Shown here piece after piece: positions 41,764 through 50,312 of a stretch of DNA of 61,845 nucleotides. How positions within the stretch are numbered: the stretch's first letter is position 1; each line of letters starts with the position of its first letter. The DNA is from a virus. Both the position numbers and the translations under genes were made by a program. A model generated the notes under the pieces. The model was not told where the DNA came from and ran no database searches. It saw nothing but the letters and a program-made list of their open reading frames with translations. The stretch spans positions 1 to 61,845 of the IMG/VR virus record IMGVR_UViG_3300028372_000243; one strand, 5' to 3'.

Positions 41764-42453
41764 ATGGCTGATCTGTATACCAAGTTGATTCGTTTGGGGG
41801 CATCTAACAAAGCCCTACGCCCGCATATCCGACAGTTGCTGGCCGCCAAAAGAGTAAACGGCCTTCCGTATTGGGAAGGTCCAAGTCGTTCTTGGCGTGG
41901 TGGTTGGGCAGAAGCGGAGATCACCCGAGGTACTTGGATGTCGGCATGGGTACCTCCCGCTGATCTGTGGGGTATGCACGGGGTTGATTCCCTGAACAGC
42001 GGCAAGGTTCCCGTACAGTTCGATGCGGATAGCCCCTATCGCATCGTGCGTGAAGATTCTGTACGCCCTCTTGCAAAGCAACGAAACGCTTCGGTCAAGA
42101 CAGCCATGCCCGGAGGACCGGCTTCGCTGATCGCGGAGTACCTACACGACGTACTGTATGTCGCAGCCAAAGAGGTCGTGAAAAAGGTTTCGCAGGATGC
42201 GAACGTACAGGACGATGGTGTAGACACCTCCAGACGCCGTGACGGCTACCACGAGGCGTCCGTAGTCTTTTACGAAGAAGACCCTAGTACGGGCAACGGT
42301 TTCCGCGCAGGGTTCTTTACGCTGTACTACGACGGCGCACGGTTGATTTTACAAAGCGACACGAAAGTGGTGGGTAAGCTCAAAGATAATCAAGGGACGC
42401 AAGCCCTCGCCAAGAAGGTTGCATCCATCATGATTAGCGAGATGGGCTACTAA
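41764..42453 (+). CDS. Hypothetical protein with L-type N-terminal module
   Basis: A 229-residue protein. Residues 6-27 (TKLIRLGASNKALRPHIRQL) are the L module. A Trp/Gly-rich stretch (YWEGPSRSWRGGWAEAEITR) and an alpha/beta domain (GFRAGFFTLYYDGARLILQS) follow. The stop overlaps the stop of the convergent minus-strand gene by 4 bases, with no terminator between them. Function unknown. Confidence 0.7.
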   Translation: MADLYTKLIRLGASNKALRPHIRQLLAAKRVNGLPYWEGPSRSWRGGWAEAEITRGTWMSAWVPPADLWGMHGVDSLNSGKVPVQFDADSPYRIVREDSVRPLAKQRNASVKTAMPGGPASLIAEYLHDVLYVAAKEVVKKVSQDANVQDDGVDTSRRRDGYHEASVVFYEEDPSTGNGFRAGFFTLYYDGARLILQSDTKVVGKLKDNQGTQALAKKVASIMISEMGY

Positions 42454-43064
42454 AGCAGGTCTCTAAGCTCTGGAGGCAAGTCGTCACGGGTAATTTGCTT
42501 TACCATCCTGTGACGTTCGCTGGAGTTGAGTATTTTTTCGGACAAGATCCGAGGGCTTTCATCTTTGGTGTACTTGCGGTAAGGGGCCGCCCAACCCAAC
42601 GGAAAGTCTTGGTCGGGAGCATCCCCCACACAAACCATGAGGGGATGCTTTTCGCCGTTCTTTGGTAGTTCGAAAACCAGCCGGATGTTTCTACCGGTAC
42701 CCGAGCGCATGTATTTGTTGATATCCCTGAACCACCGCACCATCATATCTTTCCCGGTGTAGAGGGATGTGCGTATGTCGTCGGGAAGTCGGCTACTTTT
42801 GTTGGCTACTTTCCCGGACCCGCCACATTGTTTGCAGGGGTCTTCGAGTACACGCAAACCTGCGTAGCGGCCTTTCCCGTCGCAACCGGGGCACTTTTTA
42901 GATGCCTTGGGTTCGTCCCATTCCGGTTTCAGTTCCAGCCGCACTTTATTACTCGGGTTGTAGCATCCTACACCGAAGTTCACGCGGTTGGGAAGTTTGC
43001 GTTTTTTGGCCATCTTACGCTTGTATTTTTTGGGCATGTTCAATAGCGGGTCAGGTGTGGACAT
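42450..43064 (-). CDS. Protein with DnaJ-type zinc motifs (minus strand)
   Basis: A 204-residue protein. A basic N-terminus (PKKYKRKMAKKRKLPNRV) is followed by two zinc motifs, CPGCDGKGRY and CKQCGGSGKV, as in the DnaJ cysteine-rich domain but without the J domain. The remainder is alpha/beta. Third gene of the minus operon. ATG at 43064 lies inside the previous gene, and an alternative ATG at 43037 starts 2 bases after that gene's stop. Neither has a clear ribosome site. No client or partner evident. Confidence 0.72.
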   Translation of the reverse strand: MSTPDPLLNMPKKYKRKMAKKRKLPNRVNFGVGCYNPSNKVRLELKPEWDEPKASKKCPGCDGKGRYAGLRVLEDPCKQCGGSGKVANKSSRLPDDIRTSLYTGKDMMVRWFRDINKYMRSGTGRNIRLVFELPKNGEKHPLMVCVGDAPDQDFPLGWAAPYRKYTKDESPRILSEKILNSSERHRMVKQITRDDLPPELRDLL

Positions 43065-43357
43065 TTAGCACTACGGCACGCCATAGCTACCAGTTCCACG
43101 TCCATATCGAAAGAATGTGACCCTTCGATAATTACGTGCAGCCCATAGTCGCTCGTGAAATGCGTAAATGCAACCAGTTCGTCGTCGAGTTGTTCATTTT
43201 CATAGGTGCGATAAAACGAAAAACCCGATGAACTCGTGTGCTTTATCTGCATGTTATCGCTACAAAGCGATTCGAGGGTACTACGAACTTGCTGGACTTT
43301 CTCTTTGGTAGTATTGGACCACGTATCCTCTATACCAAAGGGTACGTGGTCCGTCAA
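43040..43357 (-). CDS. Hypothetical protein with probable TTG start (minus strand)
   Basis: No ATG fits. A TTG at 43357, one base after the stop of the preceding gene and with AAGG upstream, gives a 105-residue protein beginning TDHVPFGIEDTW. The longer open frame upstream overlaps a better gene and looks spurious. The body appears alpha/beta (SSSGFSFYRTYENEQLDDEL; GLHVIIEGSHSFDMDVELVA). Function unknown. Confidence 0.55.
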   Translation of the reverse strand: MTDHVPFGIEDTWSNTTKEKVQQVRSTLESLCSDNMQIKHTSSSGFSFYRTYENEQLDDELVAFTHFTSDYGLHVIIEGSHSFDMDVELVAMACRSAKCPHLTRY

Positions 43358-43358
43358 A

Positions 43359-43667
43359 TTAACCTTGCTGTCGGCGTTCCCACTGAGCCGTCTCTTGAAA
43401 CTTCTCTTCGGTTGAACGGGTATCACGCTTACCCACTTCCCAATGTGGGGACTTTTCCACGTGGTCCCGATCCAGATCGGCGGTTTCCACATCTTCCAAA
43501 AAATCTTCGGCGACCTCTTCACAATCGAAATCGTGTTCGTGAATGAACTCGACCGTATCATCCTCGAGATCGTAACCGACTACTTTGAAGATGCGTACCA
43601 TACGATCTCGACCTTCCGGGTTAGGGATGCGATCAAAGGTCTTGCCAACGAAAAACTCGATAGCCAT
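43359..43667 (-). CDS. Small acidic protein, first gene of the minus operon
   Basis: A 102-residue protein. AAGGAGACACAAC precedes its ATG. Sequence: IEFFVGKTFDRIPNPEGRDR, then a beta-like stretch (RIFKVVGYDLEDDTVEFIHE) and an acidic helix. A near-consensus sigma-70 promoter lies 41 bases upstream. An independent promoter and opposite orientation suggest early or constitutive expression in a late region. Function unknown. Confidence 0.75.
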   Translation of the reverse strand: MAIEFFVGKTFDRIPNPEGRDRMVRIFKVVGYDLEDDTVEFIHEHDFDCEEVAEDFLEDVETADLDRDHVEKSPHWEVGKRDTRSTEEKFQETAQWERRQQG

Positions 43668-43708
43668 GTTGTGTCTCCTTGGTTCGTGTTGTTTCCCTCT
43701 TCCACTAG

Positions 43709-43737
43709 ACTATACCCTAGAGATCCCGCGCTGTCAA
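43709..43737 (-). promoter_or_regulatory. Near-consensus sigma-70 promoter for the minus-strand operon
   Basis: On the minus strand: TTGACA (perfect -35), a 17-base spacer, TATAGT (-10, five of six). It points to the three minus-strand genes. It is the best host-type promoter seen in the window. Confidence 0.85.
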
Positions 43738-43738
43738 A

Positions 43739-43750
43739 AATCCGATAATG
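43739..43750 (+). promoter_or_regulatory. Candidate phage late promoter element (AATC-CG-ATAATG)
   Basis: A diverged member of the AATCNNYTTATA element, 53 bases before the ATG of the Dps-like gene. It nearly abuts the divergent sigma-70 promoter. Confidence 0.4.
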
Positions 43751-43803
43751 TTTTTGTCCTCTGGCTTGAGTGGTAACGTTGCACCATCCGTTGGAGTGCT
43801 GAA

Positions 43804-44364
43804 ATGTCGGAACACCCTTTGCGTGAGCGAATCATTCGGTTCGCTTACGAAAATCCCAAGCTACAAGAGGATCTCCTGAAGGTCCTCAAGCTCGATTTCC
43901 GCTCTGAGACTCAGCCGGAACCTAGCCACGAATCCTTGGAAGCCTTATTGGATACCTTGGCGATGCTCCGTGCCCTTCAGGTGGTGCATCAAAACGGACA
44001 TTGGAACGCGCATGGTGATCCTTACTACGGTGATCATCTGTTGCTGCAGCGTCTGTACGAAGCCGTGGATGATGAGATGGATACTCTGGCTGAAAAGATT
44101 ACGTCTATGTATGGGGCCGGGTCGATTGACCCTGCAAGCCAACTAGCCCACATGTCTTTTTATATCAACGATTGGGAAAAGCGAAGTGACCATTACCTTA
44201 CCCGATCATTGGCCGCCGAAGAGGACTTCCAGATCATGCTCAAGGACCTGTACACTTTCTTAGATGAAATGGGTACGCTTTCCCTTGGGATGGACGATTT
44301 TATTATGGCCCTAGCCAGCGACCATGAAACCGCTGTTTACCTTCTGAGACAAAGAACCCAATAA
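43804..44364 (+). CDS. Dps-like ferritin with L-type N-terminal module
   Basis: A 186-residue protein. Residues 6-28 (LRERIIRFAYENPKLQEDLL) form an L module. Residues 45-186 look like a Dps/ferritin four-helix bundle, with VHQNGHWNAHGDPYYGDHLL and DDEMDTLAEKI. The Dps ferroxidase ligands appear as His66, His78, Asp93 and Glu97, while the position of the remaining Dps acid seems to be Gln82. Dps proteins bind DNA, store iron and protect DNA from oxidation. Joined to the module, it may be carried in the virion. GGAG lies before the ATG. Confidence 0.8.
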   Translation: MSEHPLRERIIRFAYENPKLQEDLLKVLKLDFRSETQPEPSHESLEALLDTLAMLRALQVVHQNGHWNAHGDPYYGDHLLLQRLYEAVDDEMDTLAEKITSMYGAGSIDPASQLAHMSFYINDWEKRSDHYLTRSLAAEEDFQIMLKDLYTFLDEMGTLSLGMDDFIMALASDHETAVYLLRQRTQ

Positions 44365-44375
44365 AGGAGATCACG

Positions 44376-45254
44376 ATGTCGCTTTACCTGCCTAACATGT
44401 ATGACGGTCTGTTGAAATTCGCTTCTAAGAACCCGGATCTCCGTGAAGATTGGGGTCCTGTTCTGGATTCCATCTATGCGGAGATGCGCCAAACCCGTGT
44501 AGCTTCCCGGAACAAGATTGCATATTCGGAAGATACGGTGCGTTTCATCAACTGGGTTACGCTGACCCAGAAACGTAGTCCAGTGTCGGAAAAGGATGCA
44601 CAGGATATGCTGGAGCGTACTTTCAATCTGGAAACTCGGGCTCCTGCGTCGCAATCGCGTGGCGGCCCCCGTTTTCAGGTGGGCGATATGGTCAAGATCA
44701 AAGCGAAGAAGCACAAGATCGGCCATACGATGGATATCTACAAGAAGTTTGACCAGAAGGTTGGTACCGTCGTAAAGACGCCCCGTGAAGATTCGTCTCT
44801 GAGCGATGATAGTGATCACGGAGATGCGCTTGTTCAATTCGGGAGCGGAGCACCTGTGCGCATTCCAGATGCGATGAAAGCCCGAGGCGTGGGTATTTAC
44901 AAGGATGATTCCAGCTACGACATGAAAAGCAGTGGCCGGATGTTGGAGATGATTTATTTCAGTTCCAAGGAGCGTCCGCCCACACAAGAAGCGATGCAAG
45001 AGGTAGAGAACTACATCGAGCGCGGTGATCAGGTTGGTGAAGACCGAGTACCTTATTACTACTCCGGTGTTCCCCAGATGGCTGCCTACAGCAAGCAAGG
45101 CAACTTCTACTTCAAGATCAACCCGCAACAGCGGACTTCGAAGTGGCGTGCTTACAGCCCGAAAAAGGGTACCCTCCTTTATCTCGGCGTGATGGGTAGC
45201 CGCCCGTCCGGTTGGGAGCGTGAGTACGAGAAACTAATGCACGAGACCGCTTAA
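44376..45254 (+). CDS. Hypothetical protein with L-like N-terminus
   Basis: A 292-residue protein. The N-terminus (MYDGLLKFASKNPDLREDWG) is a diverged L module. Near residues 95-160, FQVGDMVKIKAKKHKIGHTM followed by a GTVV strand suggests a small beta-barrel of SH3/KOW type. The C-terminal part is beta-rich and basic. AAAGGAGATCACG precedes the ATG. The stop overlaps the next ATG. Confidence 0.72.
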   Translation: MSLYLPNMYDGLLKFASKNPDLREDWGPVLDSIYAEMRQTRVASRNKIAYSEDTVRFINWVTLTQKRSPVSEKDAQDMLERTFNLETRAPASQSRGGPRFQVGDMVKIKAKKHKIGHTMDIYKKFDQKVGTVVKTPREDSSLSDDSDHGDALVQFGSGAPVRIPDAMKARGVGIYKDDSSYDMKSSGRMLEMIYFSSKERPPTQEAMQEVENYIERGDQVGEDRVPYYYSGVPQMAAYSKQGNFYFKINPQQRTSKWRAYSPKKGTLLYLGVMGSRPSGWEREYEKLMHETA

Positions 45255-46264
45255 TGAGTGATCTTGACCAGCTAGCACAACAGGCGTATTCGCACCCCCA
45301 ACTTCGCAAGGAGCTTGAGGGGTGTGTGCGCCGTGCTATGTCTAATTGCAACCTGCAGGGTGATAGCCGTAGACGCATGAACGCCTTGCAAAAACAGGCG
45401 GAGCGTCTGAGCAAAAAGATCAGAGGGTTTCGTCGTGAATACGAAATGTACCTCTATCAAGCAATTGGACGGAAGGTCGATTTCGAAGTGTCGGCGTTGG
45501 AACGTGGGGATGGGGTCCAGTACAATGTGGTTTCTAAATACATTGTCCAGAAAGACACCACGGAACCCCTTGCCCCGCGTTTCTATATGGACGTGCGCGT
45601 AGCCCCAAGTGACGATGAATTCGAAAGTGATATCACACTCACTCTGAATGCCGGTTTCGTGAATGCGATCGGAATGCGGCACGCCAAATTTACCCAAGAG
45701 GGTTTCGCCGAGGAAAAGCTCAAGAACCCTACCAACGTGTTTGGTTGGATCGAATACCTAGACGGTGACTTTTTGAAGGCCCGTCGTTTGGTTCGGCCAT
45801 TTGGTAACGGTGATCTGGATATGGGCACCATGCACTCTTCGGTGACGGCTGCCGTAAAGGACATGGACCTCGCTGAAGACGCCCGCACCCTTCTATACAC
45901 GATCTCCGATACCATGCCGGATTCGGAGGACGTGCGGTGGGCGCTGTTCACTTTTGGAACCCACACACTAGCAACTTTCCTAGATCATGCTGGACTCCAC
46001 GACGTAGCTTCCTTGGTGCGTCAAAAATTGCTTTTACTGGTCAACGGTGTTCCCCAAAAAACGATCAAGTGGGTTGAAGCGATGGTGGACGCCCGCGAAC
46101 TCATCAATGCGTGTGAAGTCTTTAGGGCCGCCTTTGATGAAAACCCCCAAGATCTCGTCCCGACAGCGGCTAATTCTATAGGTTGGCTTGGACACACAGT
46201 TAAGGCATTAGGCTATGATTCTGTAGCCGATGGTCTTTACAACTGCGCTCACATGATCTCCTGA
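45254..46264 (+). CDS. Hypothetical protein, 336 residues
   Basis: Begins with DQLAQQAYSHPQLRKELEGC, a diverged L module. A beta-rich middle (FYMDVRVAPSDDEFESDITL, TLNAGFVNAIGMRHAKF) is followed by a helical C-terminal half (ATFLDHAGLHDVASLVRQKL, AMVDARELINACEVFRAAFD). No enzyme motif seen. ATG overlaps the preceding stop (TAATG). Probably a virion-associated protein, by position and module only. Confidence 0.72.
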   Translation: MSDLDQLAQQAYSHPQLRKELEGCVRRAMSNCNLQGDSRRRMNALQKQAERLSKKIRGFRREYEMYLYQAIGRKVDFEVSALERGDGVQYNVVSKYIVQKDTTEPLAPRFYMDVRVAPSDDEFESDITLTLNAGFVNAIGMRHAKFTQEGFAEEKLKNPTNVFGWIEYLDGDFLKARRLVRPFGNGDLDMGTMHSSVTAAVKDMDLAEDARTLLYTISDTMPDSEDVRWALFTFGTHTLATFLDHAGLHDVASLVRQKLLLLVNGVPQKTIKWVEAMVDARELINACEVFRAAFDENPQDLVPTAANSIGWLGHTVKALGYDSVADGLYNCAHMIS

Positions 46265-46289
46265 CGGCTCGGTACCCTCCAAAAGCGGT

Positions 46290-46301
46290 AATCGTTTTAT
46301 A
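46290..46301 (+). promoter_or_regulatory. Candidate phage late promoter element (AATC-GT-TTTATA)
   Basis: A member of the recurring AATCNNYTTATA element, 56 bases before the ATG at 46358 and 25 bases after the previous stop. Confidence 0.55.
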
Positions 46302-46357
46302 GAAAATGTAAGTGCGATTTCCGCAACGGAACTACTTTCGAGTTGAAGGAGTACATC

Positions 46358-47341
46358 ATGGCTGAGTTCGAAGAGTACATTGCTGCAACGAAGTTCAACA
46401 TCGGGCAGGACAAGGAAAACAACATCGTCGTCGCTAAAGGCACCGTCGTAGAATACGATGGAAGTATCGCCAAGATCGAGGGTCGAGAGTATAATTTCCC
46501 ACGTCTTGTATCCGCTATCGAAGCCAAGTGGTTGATCTCGGCTGAGGAGTTGGGTATTGGTGGTGGATCTGATTTCAAGCCCGTAGCAGCCAATATCAAC
46601 ATGCGTGCCGCAACCCCTCAAGGCGAAGATGTAGTAGCCAGCACGGCGACTATGGCCGATGAGGAGCGTGAGGTTAGCACGATTGAGAATTTCCGCGAAG
46701 GCAACCACCGTCAAGGTAGCGGTGTGGTGAGCGCGCAGGGTGGCGAAGAAGTTGGTGGCGTTGCTTTCAAGACGAAAGCAGGTGAAGCCTCGAAGTCGGA
46801 ATCAACCCGGATCGATAAGCTGAGTCACAACGCTATTCGTCAGATGGAAGAAGGCCCCCAGCGCAACGACAAGGCAGCCCATTTCAAGGAGCTTGAGCGC
46901 CGTAAGATGGCGCGTGAGATTGCCGACTTGAAGAAGCAGGTTGCTGCCAAGCAACAGCAAAAGCAAATTCGTGAAGGCATTCAGTTCAGCACGGACGGCG
47001 TTTCTCAGACCGCCGCTGATACCACGAATTCTTCAACCCAAGACAGCCTTCCCGAAGGTGTCTGGGACGGTAACGATGCTCCGGTCGTAGCCAACACTTC
47101 GCAAGAGGTTGAGGCGACGGAAGAGGATTTCAACGTTACCAACAAGGATTCCCGTCTGGCCTTTGCACGTCAGATGATGCCGAACTTTGGTTGGGATTTC
47201 GGTCAGCACTGGAAAACCAAGCTCAAGAACCTTGACGAGAACGGTAACCCGCTTTTCGTTTGCACGGTATATGCGGTTGAGTCGAGCGCGATGAAAAAGC
47301 ATATTGCCAAGCAGTTCCCGAATCTGAACCTTGGTGACTAA
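46358..47341 (+). CDS. Hypothetical protein, 327 residues
   Basis: ATG 46358 with AAGGAG upstream, preferred over an in-frame TTG. The N-terminal 40 residues (EYIAATKFNIGQDKENNIVV; GTVVEYDGSIAKIEGREYNF) form a small beta region. The middle is polar, with a charged helix (LERRKMAREIADLKKQVAAK). The C-terminus (FARQMMPNFGWDFGQHWKTK) looks folded. The elongated, partly disordered layout would suit a head or internal protein. Function unknown. Confidence 0.74.
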   Translation: MAEFEEYIAATKFNIGQDKENNIVVAKGTVVEYDGSIAKIEGREYNFPRLVSAIEAKWLISAEELGIGGGSDFKPVAANINMRAATPQGEDVVASTATMADEEREVSTIENFREGNHRQGSGVVSAQGGEEVGGVAFKTKAGEASKSESTRIDKLSHNAIRQMEEGPQRNDKAAHFKELERRKMAREIADLKKQVAAKQQQKQIREGIQFSTDGVSQTAADTTNSSTQDSLPEGVWDGNDAPVVANTSQEVEATEEDFNVTNKDSRLAFARQMMPNFGWDFGQHWKTKLKNLDENGNPLFVCTVYAVESSAMKKHIAKQFPNLNLGD

Positions 47342-47347
47342 TTAAAC

Positions 47348-47375
47348 ATGGGGGGCTCCTTCGGGGGTCCCCCAT
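47348..47375 (+). terminator. G/C-rich hairpin without a clear T run
   Basis: ATGGGGG pairs with CCCCCAT over 7 bases around a 14-base loop that can form an alternative inner stem. It lies between a stop at 47341 and the ATG at 47389. Only a short TTTT occurs, 10 bases later, so any termination is probably partial. Confidence 0.45.
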
Positions 47376-47388
47376 CAAGGATGTTTTA

Positions 47389-48465
47389 ATGCACCGTAAG
47401 GTCGCCAAAAAATACCTGTCCCGTGTCCTTTGCGATCATTTGCAAAAGGCCGTCTCCGAAGCCCGCATTGATCTCTCCAAACTAGGAGATCTCACTGAGC
47501 GGGCTATTTCGCTAGTGGATGAGTCCGAGAAAAAGGACCACATCTACAAGGAAGCCGGGGACATGATTTTCCTCTATCAGGCGGCTCTAGAGGACATGCA
47601 GGATCAGATGGCGGTGATATCATACATCGTAGAGAAGCTCGGGCTTACGAGCGCCGCTGACGACCTTAACCCGGCTGTTCGCAAAGAATTGGATAAGGCC
47701 CTCAAGGGTGAAAAGGTTGCACGTCGTGTGGCTTTGGAGCACATGAGTCGCTTGGCGGAACTTACGGTTGACGTCCAAGAGATGCAGGGCCTCCCTACCT
47801 ATATCGACGACAATGATAAAGTGGTGGACGACGAGGGGCTTGACTCCGAAGTACCTCCACCCGCTGAGACAGACTTCTCGGACCTATCTGTGGACGTGAC
47901 TAAGCCTGAAATCACGCAAGATATGTTGCCGGAAGTTGAGGTCAGCACCCCACTAATGGATAAGTCTTTGATCCACGAGGTGATTGCGGGGTACCTGTTA
48001 AAGTACCGTCCCGTGCGCGTTTCGTTTTCGAGGCTTAAACAGGCCAAGAAGATTACTGAAATCATCCAAGGGTTGGATGGTGACATTGAACGGCGCGCTA
48101 ACGACGTTAGCCTTCTTCAAAGCGATCACAACCAGATAACGAACACCCTTACGTACAAGGCGACCAGCGGGAACAAGACCTACACGGTTAAGATTCGGGC
48201 GGTCCCTCCAGAGGACGAGGATCAGCGACACTATTGGGAAGCGGACGTGAAGCTGTCTTGTTCATGTCCACATTGGCGATACGGGGGTAGTGAATACCAC
48301 GCATACAAGGGTGACTACCTTTATTCGCCGAAGAACCCACGGGGCACCTTGGACACCCCGCAGATCCGAGATCCTGAAAACAACAACTTTGTATGTAAGC
48401 ACATGTACAAGGCGCTGTTAGAGTCGAAGCGGATTTATTTCGATCGCAAGCCACAGGTGATATAG
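47389..48465 (+). CDS. V-module protein with SWIM-type zinc finger
   Basis: A 358-residue protein. It starts HRKVAKKYLSRVLC, a V module. The middle is helical with acidic linkers. Near residues 285-345, LSCSCPHWRYGGSE and later NNFVCKHMYKALL give the C-x-C...C-x-H arrangement of a SWIM zinc finger, used for DNA or protein binding. I recall similar SWIM-containing proteins from other large phages of this kind, without a known role. ATG after AAGGATGTTTTA. Confidence 0.75.
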   Translation: MHRKVAKKYLSRVLCDHLQKAVSEARIDLSKLGDLTERAISLVDESEKKDHIYKEAGDMIFLYQAALEDMQDQMAVISYIVEKLGLTSAADDLNPAVRKELDKALKGEKVARRVALEHMSRLAELTVDVQEMQGLPTYIDDNDKVVDDEGLDSEVPPPAETDFSDLSVDVTKPEITQDMLPEVEVSTPLMDKSLIHEVIAGYLLKYRPVRVSFSRLKQAKKITEIIQGLDGDIERRANDVSLLQSDHNQITNTLTYKATSGNKTYTVKIRAVPPEDEDQRHYWEADVKLSCSCPHWRYGGSEYHAYKGDYLYSPKNPRGTLDTPQIRDPENNNFVCKHMYKALLESKRIYFDRKPQVI

Positions 48466-48893
48466 TGGACAAGAAAGGAGGCATAAGCCCCTTTGCCAAC
48501 AAGGTTTACGAGTTGGCAAGGAACATCCGCTTGACGGCGGAGCATCTGGATTCGGTCCAGCACGTGGTGGCCTCCTTGCTCAGTCGTACAGAGGACTTGC
48601 CTTTCCTTTTGCAAGAGTTGGATTGTACCGAAGAGGAACTTTTCGATGCTGCCATGCGCTTTTATAAATTCAAGGCGGAGGCGGAGGCGATTGCACAACA
48701 AGCGATCGAATGTAAGAATAGGGCAGAAGCGCTTGCTAAAGAGATTTTAGGTGATCGCTATTTCGGGCCGTTTCTGGGCCGGGATGTGGTGAACCCACAC
48801 AAAGGGGTCTTTTCCCCGGAGATGCTCTTGACCGCAGGCAAAGTTACCGCACGATATATTCAGAAGTTACGGCAAAAGAAGGGAGTCAAATGA
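48465..48893 (+). CDS. Hypothetical helical protein, GTG start
   Basis: A 142-residue protein. GTG overlaps the stop of the SWIM gene (TAGTG), so it is translationally coupled. The sequence is nearly all helix (VYELARNIRLTAEHLDSVQH; YKFKAEAEAIAQQAIECKNR) with a basic end (YIQKLRQKKGVK). No family recognised. Confidence 0.7.
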   Translation: MDKKGGISPFANKVYELARNIRLTAEHLDSVQHVVASLLSRTEDLPFLLQELDCTEEELFDAAMRFYKFKAEAEAIAQQAIECKNRAEALAKEILGDRYFGPFLGRDVVNPHKGVFSPEMLLTAGKVTARYIQKLRQKKGVK

Positions 48894-49291
48894 GAAAGTA
48901 CGATTTCAAGTGCAACGAATGTGATCACGTCCAGACAGTGAAACTTTCGGTCGACGATTTTGACGACACGAAAGAGGCGGGCATTGATTGCACCGAATGT
49001 GACGGAACAGCCGATTTCGTATTCGATGCGGAAGGCATGATGTTCAGTTTCAAAGGCGATGCGTGGGCCGATAAGAACTACGCGGAGAAGAAGTACCGCA
49101 AGCGACGGTCGAAGTATATGGCCCGGCGTCAAGAGAAAAACCATATCCGCCCAACCCTCAAGCCCAACTACAAAGGCGAAGAAGCCCAGAGTTGGGAAGA
49201 GGCTCAAGATGCGGCAAGGGCCGATGGCAAGAGCACCTTGTCTTATGAGCCGTTGATCCATCGTGAACGGGCAAAACAGCGAGGTAACTGA
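48890..49291 (+). CDS. Zinc-ribbon protein of FmdB type
   Basis: A 133-residue protein. YDFKCNECDHVQTVKLSVDD and IDCTECDGTADFVFDAE form a two-CxxC zinc ribbon like the FmdB/regulatory type. The rest is a basic helix with R/K tracts and an acidic end. ATGA overlap with the previous gene. Found in several tailed phages near head or tail genes. The role is not known to me. Confidence 0.75.
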   Translation: MRKYDFKCNECDHVQTVKLSVDDFDDTKEAGIDCTECDGTADFVFDAEGMMFSFKGDAWADKNYAEKKYRKRRSKYMARRQEKNHIRPTLKPNYKGEEAQSWEEAQDAARADGKSTLSYEPLIHRERAKQRGN

Positions 49292-49293
49292 TC

Positions 49294-50247
49294 ATGTATA
49301 TCTATCGGCGAGAAGACCACCTCGTAGACGCTCTGATCGAAGACCATTTTTGGTTGAAGCTCACAGTCAACGACGGCACAACTGGCACGGGCACCTACAC
49401 CGTTTCTATCTTTGATGGCCTTTTCGGCTCCGAGGATACGACTGCAGGTGCGGACGATTCGGCAACGATTGTCGCTGATTTCAAAGCGCAGATCAATGCT
49501 TCGTCACAAGCAGTAACAGCTTTCGACGGTCCCACAGCAAGCGAGCTATACATCCGGTTCGATAAGTTTGGCCAGACGCCGGTGGATACTTACAATCAGA
49601 TTTACAATTACGCAGCGTCGACTACAGACGACGGTGGCACCATTACATTGGTTCCCGTTAGACCTGAATCCTATGCGGTCAAGAACGCCGCCAATTGGGA
49701 CGGGGCATTTGCTGCAATGGAAACAGTTTCTTTTGTGAGCGGGGCGCGGTCGGACAAATACCAGTCGTCAAACGCTATGATGGCGAATCAGGTTTACGCC
49801 AACCAGCTACAGAACCGAACCCGGTTCCTTTTTGATCCGGCAGACTATTCGTTGGACGATAAAGACGTTTTGTTTTTCCAGACGTCGCCGGTGTTTGGCG
49901 GTGTGGAAGTACATACGAAACCGATCGAAATAGTCATGTCCACGCAACAGTATAGGGATCAAAGGACTCCGTTGCTTCTTACGGGGACGGCCCCCGCAGG
50001 TGCTTCGCAAGATGATGCTTTGACCTTTGAGTTGCCGCGCAAAGCTATTGACTTTTCAATCCGAAATGTGTCGGCTGGTGATAACGTGTTTGTTTCCTTT
50101 GGCACTGGATCTTCGGAGATCTCGGTCGGATCGAACGAAAAGTTTAGTGATAACCGACCGGGTTTCGAGCGCCTTAGCGTTCGGGGCGATGGGATTGATG
50201 TTGATGTTGAAATTTACTTGGTACTTTCTCACAGCCCCAGCTTGTAA
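49294..50247 (+). CDS. Putative beta-rich virion protein
   Basis: A 317-residue protein with few charges, rich in T, G, S, D and aromatics (GTGTYTVSIFDGLFGSEDTT; RFLFDPADYSLDDKDVLFFQ), typical of phage structural beta-sandwich proteins. Its last part (VSAGDNVFVSFGTGSSEISV) looks like a second beta domain. It starts 2 bases after the zinc-ribbon stop. Specific role (capsid fibre, neck or tail) cannot be fixed. Confidence 0.68.
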   Translation: MYIYRREDHLVDALIEDHFWLKLTVNDGTTGTGTYTVSIFDGLFGSEDTTAGADDSATIVADFKAQINASSQAVTAFDGPTASELYIRFDKFGQTPVDTYNQIYNYAASTTDDGGTITLVPVRPESYAVKNAANWDGAFAAMETVSFVSGARSDKYQSSNAMMANQVYANQLQNRTRFLFDPADYSLDDKDVLFFQTSPVFGGVEVHTKPIEIVMSTQQYRDQRTPLLLTGTAPAGASQDDALTFELPRKAIDFSIRNVSAGDNVFVSFGTGSSEISVGSNEKFSDNRPGFERLSVRGDGIDVDVEIYLVLSHSPSL

Positions 50248-50312
50248 ACGGGGCGTCGATAAAGTTTTGATATAGTAGGTCAAAGGATCTACTTAACGCT
50301 TCGGAGGCTTCC

